From: Phoronis pallida
Taxonomy: Eukaryota > Phoronida > Phoronidae
Assembly: GCA_028565715.1 (NCBI GenBank)
Contig: JAOXYC010144441.1
Location: forward strand, 1-13,629
Reading direction: 5' to 3'
Length of the DNA: 13,629 nt
Part shown: one piece after another, positions 8,701 through 13,629 of the stretch
Position numbering within the stretch: position 1 is the first letter of the stretch
How the letters are laid out: the number at the start of each line of letters is the position of its first letter
Position numbers and translations under genes: made by a program
The notes under the pieces: model-generated
The model's database searches: none
Told to the model about the DNA's origin: nothing
The model's input: only the letters and a program-made list of their open reading frames with translations

Positions 8701-10585
8701 TTAGATAACTTGGAATGCATGCTTCTCTTGCAAACTTGACCTTCAAATGCAAAGTTGCGCCAAGATACTTTAGCACCTTTAAAAAATCGCATCTCTTCTT
8801 CTCTTTTTAGATTGTTTATGTCACTAATCTTTGAAAGTTCTTTCAATTCTTGTTTACATTCGTCTATACCAATGACATCCAAACATGTCAGATCATTTTT
8901 GTTGGTCAGCACAACATTGCCACAGGAAGATGGAATTGTGCATACAACATTAACTTTTGGCTTTATCAAAAGCTTGAAGTTTTCTGACACCAGATGCCAT
9001 GGTAGACTTCCAATGCTGCGATCATGCAAAGTGTCTTCATTTTGAACCTTTCTGTTGACAATTTCCTTGTTCCACATGGTCAAAAGTTCTTCTTGTTCAC
9101 ACAGAACAATCCACTGGTTCGGGAATTTTCTATCCACTTCCGAAAACATTTCAACCATAATCTGAAAGTTTTCAGACATCAACGCAAATACAATAATCGC
9201 TCGTTCTTCAGGAACTTCATTTTTCAGGATTCCTGTCAGTGTTTGAAGACCTTCTAAATTCTTTTTCCTCCACAAGACTGGATCAGTGATGTTCTCTTCT
9301 TCAAGTCCGTTCATGCAGAACCATGGTGTACTTTTAGTAGTAAGGAGTTTTCCATCTTCATGCTGTTCCAGTGGGATTTCATCAACCTTTTTTATGGAAA
9401 TCGATTCACCTTGGTCATCTAGGTAGTTACAAATTTTCCCCTCACTATCAAAGTCAAAGATTGCCGTCCACTGAACGTCTTTTACAAAGGAGAACCTTTC
9501 CTGTATATCTCTTGTCCTTGTATTTGCAGGAGGCGAATTTAAAACAAGTATTGGGAACATTCCACTTTCGATGAACTTGTTGCCAAGTGTAACAGTATCC
9601 ACTAACTTGTTGACTTTCTTGGAGTAGAAGTATGGGGGGCGCCAGTCTCCACCATTCTCTGCAATTTTCCTTGCTTTGTGACAAACACCTCTTTCTTTCA
9701 AAAAAAGTTTTTTCTCCTGGTTTTCTAGTTTCTTAACTATCAAATCTTTCCACACGAAGAATTGTAGCCCACTTTTAGAATGTTGTGTTATGAACACTTC
9801 ATCTCTATTGGTTGAAACAGGGACAACATCAATCTTGGCAACAATCAACCCAGACTTAGTGTTTTCTGGGTCTTCCACATCCACAAACTCACACGTGATG
9901 AGCTTTGCAACAACTGGTTGATGATCTTGAAGGAATTGCTTCAAAACACACCCAACAAAATTTTGCTTGAATGTGTCATCCCCACTGAAACCATGTATAA
10001 GCCCATGGCCAGCTTCATACTTTTCAACTCCCAAGAGAATTCTGCCATTTTGAAAACTGTTAATGCATGCAGCAATCGAACATGCAGTCTCATAGACACA
10101 TTTGCTCTCTAGAAGTGCATCTTCACATGGAATGAAAATATGAACAGGGTCCAGAAGGTTGTCATTGATATGTTTTGTTATGGTTGTATTTTTCTTGTAT
10201 GTTTGGTGTGCTTCCTCGCCTCCAGTGTTCAAAGTATTTTGGAATTCATCTTTCTCCACCATTGACGTTGCTTCAGTAGTCCGCTTCTTTGACAGAGATT
10301 CCAATTCTTTTCTTCTTGAAAGGGTTTGTAAATAATCTTCTATGATGTCGAATTCTGTTTTGATCATCAAACGCTTCTTCCATGTAATTTCACAAATATC
10401 GTTTAGGATTCCGAAATAGTTTTCTTGTTGGAAGAGCATGTTTAAAGCTAAGCCATCTATCTCTTGGCTAACAAACTTGTTAGCCTCGTCTCCGCTCAAC
10501 TTACACATTTCCTCAAGCCATTGCTTGACATCAAGGACTGTCATTTGCTGAATAACTTCATCTCTTGGTTTTGGTATACAGTCAT
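5755..10585 (-). CDS. SAMD9L: SAMD9/SAMD9L-like protein, giant exon (exon 2): SAM, AlbA_2, SIR2-like, P-loop NTPase, TPR, OB
   Basis: One 4831-nt exon. The acceptor TATTTTGTAG (AG 10587-10586) is phase 1 and matches the donor of the CARD exon; the donor AAAAAG/GTTAGT at 5755 is phase 2. In spliced numbering the parts are: SAM about 113-189 (VLDVKQWLEEM...); AlbA_2/Schlafen-like about 245-385 (LLESKCVYETA, NSFQNGRILLGVE); SIR2-like about 424-690; P-loop about 760-775 (HQPGAGATTTS, lacking the usual Lys, with a GxGxTT form as I recall for SAMD9 proteins); Walker B about 817-824 (LLLVDNEN); TPR-like helices about 1114-1340; OB-like end about 1534-1624 (CFYVGLTWAGPVAYG); then a Ser/Gln/Lys-rich tail. 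Human SAMD9 also has one coding exon and is about 1590 residues. Family members restrain translation and growth and act in antiviral defence, and the AlbA_2 module of SAMD9 is reported to cut tRNA. The frame is intact, with no frameshift. It extends upstream to 10643 and ends at TGA 5742, but those edges are probably intronic. Confidence 0.88.
8556..8603 (-). other. P-loop (Walker A variant) of the SAMD9-like NTPase
   Basis: This codes for NLYHQPGAGATTTSRN, preceded by a hydrophobic strand (YVGFI). The canonical GxxxxGK[ST] lysine is absent; GAGATTTS stands in its place. A Walker B strand, PVLLLVDNEN, follows about 55 residues later. Because SAMD9 relatives share a GxGxTT form, this is probably a family trait and not a broken site. 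Confidence 0.65.
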
Positions 10586-10596
10586 CTACAAAATAT

Positions 10597-11400
10597 AAAA
10601 TAGCAACGCTAAACAGATGCATCCACGGTGGAGTGCAATGCAAAATTTATCAAATTCATGCAAAGCAATCACTAAATATTTCTGTCGACAAATCATAATC
10701 AAGAATATTTTTACCAAATTTTATCTAAACTTGCTATCAGGTGGAATAAGAGTAGACTGAATTTTCAAGCCTGCAAATTGTAGTGAAGAAAAGCCACCGG
10801 TGTCGAACCACTGACACAAGGAACATGTGTACCAAGTTTCGTCAAAATCCATCAAGCAATTTTCAAAAAGTGGGGACAAGCAATTGTCAATTTTTAAACT
10901 AATTTTATCACCAGGGGGAGATGGGGTAGACCTAACGAGCCAAACAGCAACCGGTGCCGGCCCATTGGCACAAGGAACATTTGTGTTGAGTTTCATCATA
11001 AACGGTCGAGTTTTTTCAAAAAAAGTGCCATCAAGCAATTGTCGCTTTCTGATTTAATTTAGCCACAAGGGGCAGGTTAGATGCGATGACCCTAAAAGCA
11101 ACTGGTACTGGCCCATTGACCTATTACGGTACAAAGTGAACTAATTTTGCCACCAGGGTTAGTAGGGGTGACTTGATGATCGGAAATGCGACTGTTGCAG
11201 CCCATTTACCTAAGGAATCTGTATATGTCAAGTTTCGTCAAAATTGGTCAAGCAAGATTTAATTGGTGTCGACTTGATGACTGGAAAAGTGACTAGTGTC
11301 AGGCCATTCACACAAGCTTTTTCAATTTCTGAACTAATTTTGCCATGAGAGGGAGTTGGGGTAAACTTGACAACCGGAAAAGTGATAATAATTTTAACAA
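10597..11400 (+). repeat. Dispersed repeat, copy B: head block plus about 150-bp tandem units with CCACCAGGGGGAG core
   Basis: The head block AGCAACGCTAAACAGATGC at 10602-10625 starts about 12 bp from the acceptor of the giant exon. Units follow with cores at 10908 (TCACCAGGGGGAG), 11062 (GCCACAAGGGGCAGG), 11149 (GCCACCAGGGTT) and 11341 (TGCCATGAGAGGGAG). Unit text also includes TGGCCCATTGRCACAAGG and AAGTTTCGTCAAAATC. Spacing is about 90-190 bp because some units are internally deleted or extended. No coding potential was seen. Confidence 0.7.
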
Positions 11401-11640
11401 AAATGTCCATTTCAATTGAATTATCAATGCTGTCAAAAATTGCTTTTCGAAAAAGAAGTAGGTTCCCTATTCAACATTACTTATGCCAAATAATATCGCC
11501 AAAAGTATTAGTAAAATGGTAGTCTTATGATACATAAAATAAATAGTATTTATTTAAATAAAAAACAGTCCTTATTGCAAAAAGAATGGAATATTAAGGT
11601 CATTCAAAGATTTGCTATGATTACTTTTCAAAAATAACCT
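11401..11640. other. AT-rich intron segment
   Basis: Nothing was recognised between the repeat units and the donor of the CARD exon. Confidence 0.4.
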
Positions 11641-11676
11641 TTTTTTGTTACCATTTTTTTTTTAATTCCTCCTTAC

Positions 11677-11971
11677 CTGGAGGATTGTAATCCTCAAATG
11701 ATGTAGAATCAAGCATGTCTACCAAATGTTTGCACTCCCTTTCCATTAGGGCTTCTCGGAATTTGTCATAAGCACCAGGTCCCTTGGTTTCCAGAATATA
11801 AAGCAGCAAATAGTTCTTTTTCTCAGTTTCAGGCTTTAACTCTATTCGTTCCCTATCGTTACGAGTAAGAAGGTTTTTGGCAAACAACGTTGTTGCAACT
11901 TCAAACGTTGGAATGTCACTGAGTAATTGTTCTTGGTTCACCTGTAGTCTCCATTTGTCCCGCCCATCCAT
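11677..11971 (-). CDS. SAMD9L: SAMD9-like gene, first coding exon: N-terminal CARD
   Basis: ATG at 11971-11969 in a good context (AAAACATGG) opens 98 codons plus one base, then the donor CCAG/GTAAGG. The peptide is a CARD: an early helix with RLQVNQEQLLSDI, then FEVATTLFAKNLLTRNDRERI, and the diagnostic later helices LLLYILETKGPGAYDKF and REALMERECKHLVDML, which resemble the CARDs of caspase-9, RAIDD and APAF1. CARDs form homotypic contacts that recruit caspases, kinases or adaptors. Unspliced, the frame would stop at 11650-11648, ten codons past the junction. The phase fits exon 2 exactly, so I read it as the N-terminus of the SAMD9-like protein. A separate short CARD-only protein from the unspliced form is the alternative. 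Confidence 0.82.
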
Positions 11972-11990
11972 GTTTTACCTATAAAGAATA
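11972..11990 (-). promoter_or_regulatory. Candidate 5' UTR acceptor just before the CARD start codon
   Basis: The minus strand reads ATTCTTTATAG/GTAAAACATGG. The AG at 11980-11979 is a plausible acceptor leaving a 7-nt UTR before ATG, which suggests a non-coding first exon further right. The following GTAAAA also looks like a donor, so the site is ambiguous. Confidence 0.4.
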
Positions 11991-12037
11991 TAACCAAGTA
12001 GTGTTTTAATTATCCCAAATGGCTCAGAACAGGCCAC

Positions 12038-12276
12038 AGGCCTTGGTAACAACCGGGTACGCGGAGACCAAACAGGTCACACGGACCTCAAACCAGGCAC
12101 ACGGACCTAAATACTGAGTATGCGGACCCCGATGCGGACAGATAGCGACTGCAGTACCGGGTATGCGGACAATTAACAAATCTGCAGGCCCGCAGTCGCT
12201 ATCTGTCCGCGTACCGGGTATTTTGGGTCCGTGTACCCGGTATTTGGGTCCGCGTGACCGGTTGTTACCAAGGCCT
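12038..12276. mobile_element. 239-bp foldback element with tandem units in each arm
   Basis: The ends AGGCCTTGGTAACAACCGG and CCGGTTGTTACCAAGGCCT are perfect inverted repeats of 19 nt. An inner pair, GCGGACAGATAGCGACTGC and its exact complement, sits at 12134-12152 and 12192-12210. Each arm carries several degenerate units of about 22 bp built on CCGGGTACGCGGACCCAAAT. GC content is far above the surroundings. It has no coding capacity. A strong hairpin is expected in RNA or single-stranded DNA. Confidence 0.8.
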
Positions 12277-12463
12277 GGGCCAGACATTCAACAATATTAA
12301 AAATAGCCACGCTGAACAAAGTCAAAGGCATCCACAGCAAGTGCAACGTGGAATGTTAAGCAAATTTAATGAAAAAATAATGTATTATTGTATAGGCCTA
12401 TAGTTCTGAACATTCTGAAGTAGAAGTGGGCTATTTACTATAATTTACTAACACTATACTCAT

Positions 12464-12497
12464 AGATAAATAGAAGAACAGTTCTTCTATTTTATCT
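12464..12497. repeat. 34-bp near-perfect palindrome
   Basis: Arms AGATAAATAGAAGAAC and GTTCTTCTATTTTATCT pair around a single A, with one bulged base. It lies between the two parts of repeat copy C. No run of T follows that would suggest a terminator, and none is expected here. Confidence 0.6.
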
Positions 12498-12628
12498 AAT
12501 GCACTACTCTAGTCTTACACTACTAGGAGAATTTAGCAGTACTTACTGTACTACAATGTCATTGAATTTGAAATCCTGTATACTATAACTTTCAAAATAG
12601 TTTTAGTCAAGAATGTAAAGGCCTATAT

Positions 12629-12636
12629 TTATAGGG
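12629..12636 (-). promoter_or_regulatory. Candidate TATA box upstream of the SAMD9-like gene
   Basis: The minus strand reads CCCTATAAATATAGG, a good TATA element about 650 bp upstream of the CARD start codon. It would fit a non-coding first exon near 12600. It is itself a palindrome in AT-rich DNA, so chance is likely. Confidence 0.2.
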
Positions 12637-12760
12637 TCAAAACAAGCTTTTGTCAATTCACAAAATATTTTTGCCACCAGGAAGAGTTGGGTAGGCGTGA
12701 CGGCCCAAAAAGCGACTGTTGCCCGTGTTGCCGCAGTGTCCGTGAGACTGGCGAGTGCCC

Positions 12761-13629
12761 TAGCACATTTAAAAAAAGTTCTGAAGGCTGAAGGTACCTT
12801 GACCTCAACAGCTAGCTCGTCTGTCTTCAACCTTTTTGAGCACGTTCTCTACTTTCAAAGGTTTTCGTGTGCGTAAACTAAACTGGTACATGTACCCGTT
12901 GAGCACCTGCCACCCTTTCCGCCATTTTTTTTTTCCTGGAAACGGATCAAATTTCCTGCACCCGGGTGACCGGTTGAGACATCCGCTTATCGCGAACTTC
13001 GCCCGTGTCCACAGCCACAAGTACGGTGGCTTATCACTGCCATACATAAGACCTATTTTACAATCTTTTGACGAAATACGGCTACTCCAGTAACAATACG
13101 ATTTGAGGTCGGCATTTTGGTGTCAGCGAAGCAATTTTTTCCCGTGATTGGGTCATTCAAGAGTGTGTGGTAAAAAGTTGCAAGCACGGCATGGTGGGGA
13201 AAACTGTTAAATATTATTACAAAGAACGGCTTATATTGTGTTGATACAAAAATGAATTTCAAACCTAAGTTATTTCAATGAATTTAACGAGGAGATCCTT
13301 GGTTATTTGCGCGCCTCTCGCACATCAAATTCTGCGTGATATGCTCAATTACGCGCCATGTTCAAAATCAATCAGAGATGTCGAAAGAAACGTTGAATTT
13401 GCCAAGACAAACAGTTAGTTGATTACCAATTTCTTTTCCAAAAAATTCAAAAATATATTTTTTTTCATTGGGAAAAGGTGATGTTATAGCCTCTCAAATG
13501 TTCGATTAAATTAAACCAATTTTTCAAAAATTTGTAGAGGTGGCTGCCAATTAATACGGTTTATGAAATGTGCACAAGCAATTGTTTAACCCTGAAAAAT
13601 ACTTTTTCATGCATGAATTATAACGTTTA
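12761..13629. other. No supported gene
   Basis: Overlapping open frames of 70-85 codons occur on both strands at about 12805-13093, where GC content rises, and at 13053-13262. None shows a recognisable domain, splice pattern or codon bias. The stretch at 12700-13050 could be upstream regulatory DNA. The remainder is AT-rich and featureless to me. Confidence 0.4.

Larger units (their letters stand above)
10586..11676 (-). other. Predicted intron 1 of the SAMD9-like gene
   Basis: The donor is CCAG/GTAAGG (GT at 11676-11675), a near-ideal match. The acceptor is TATTTTGTAG, ending at 10586. Phase 1 on both sides makes the junction codon GAT (Asp). Most of the intron is occupied by copy B of the dispersed repeat. 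Confidence 0.8.
12299..12760 (+). repeat. Dispersed repeat, copy C
   Basis: The head AAAATAGCCACGCTGAACA, followed by GGCATCCAC, matches 10598-10629. A core GCCACCAGGAAGAGTTGGG at 12673 is followed by a GGCCCAAAAAGCGACTGTTG block like those of copy B. The middle is filled by unrelated AT-rich sequence, including a palindrome at 12464-12497. Confidence 0.55.

Noticed and set aside
10586-10643. Upstream extension of the giant frame starting MHCTPPWMHLF
   Set aside because: It lies on the intron side of a good acceptor and overlaps the dispersed repeat head. The phase-matched CARD exon gives a better N-terminus.
10721-11410. Short frames on both strands inside intron 1
   Set aside because: They follow the repeat units and vary with unit deletions, so they are not conserved as coding.
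12024-12287. Open frame of 87 codons on the - strand
   Set aside because: It coincides with the foldback element, and its repetitive peptide reflects the inverted units.
12805-13093. Overlapping frames on both strands of about 80 codons in a GC-richer patch
   Set aside because: There is no domain and no splice context. It may be upstream regulatory DNA, but I cannot support a gene.

Overview
The window reads as nuclear DNA of an invertebrate animal. It is AT-rich, has spliced genes with GT/AG introns, long gene-poor stretches and many short decayed repeats. It holds parts of two protein-coding genes arranged tail to tail. The species cannot be fixed from the sequence; a marine invertebrate is a guess based on the presence of an invertebrate SAMD9-like gene and the repeat style.

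Left edge (1-300, + strand): the last coding exon of a NIPA-type magnesium transporter, entered in mid-exon, followed by an AT-rich 3' UTR or intergenic stretch to about 1560.

Middle and right (about 11971 down to 4024, - strand): a SAMD9/SAMD9L-like gene. The small first coding exon (11971-11677) encodes a CARD. A perfect donor and a phase-matched acceptor join it to a giant exon of about 4.8 kb (10585-5755). That exon carries SAM, AlbA_2/Schlafen-like, SIR2-like, P-loop NTPase, TPR-like and C-terminal OB-like regions. A small exon (4195-4043) duplicates the tail of the giant exon and has the same phase and the same donor sequence. Family knowledge makes this an innate-immunity or translation-control protein: a STAND-like NTPase with a predicted RNA-cleaving AlbA_2 module, coupled here to a death-fold CARD.

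The remaining sequence is mostly repeats. A dispersed family carries units with a CCACCAGGGGGAG core, which resembles the CTCF motif, at 1590-2300, 10597-11400 and 12299-12760. Two blocks flanking the giant exon also occur elsewhere in the window without the exon. There is a 385-bp MITE with a 4-bp target duplication (4416-4800), beside a long palindrome (4806-5143). There is a 239-bp foldback element (12038-12276) and the 3' end of a LINE (about 3521-3690). The last kilobase on the right contains no gene that can be supported.
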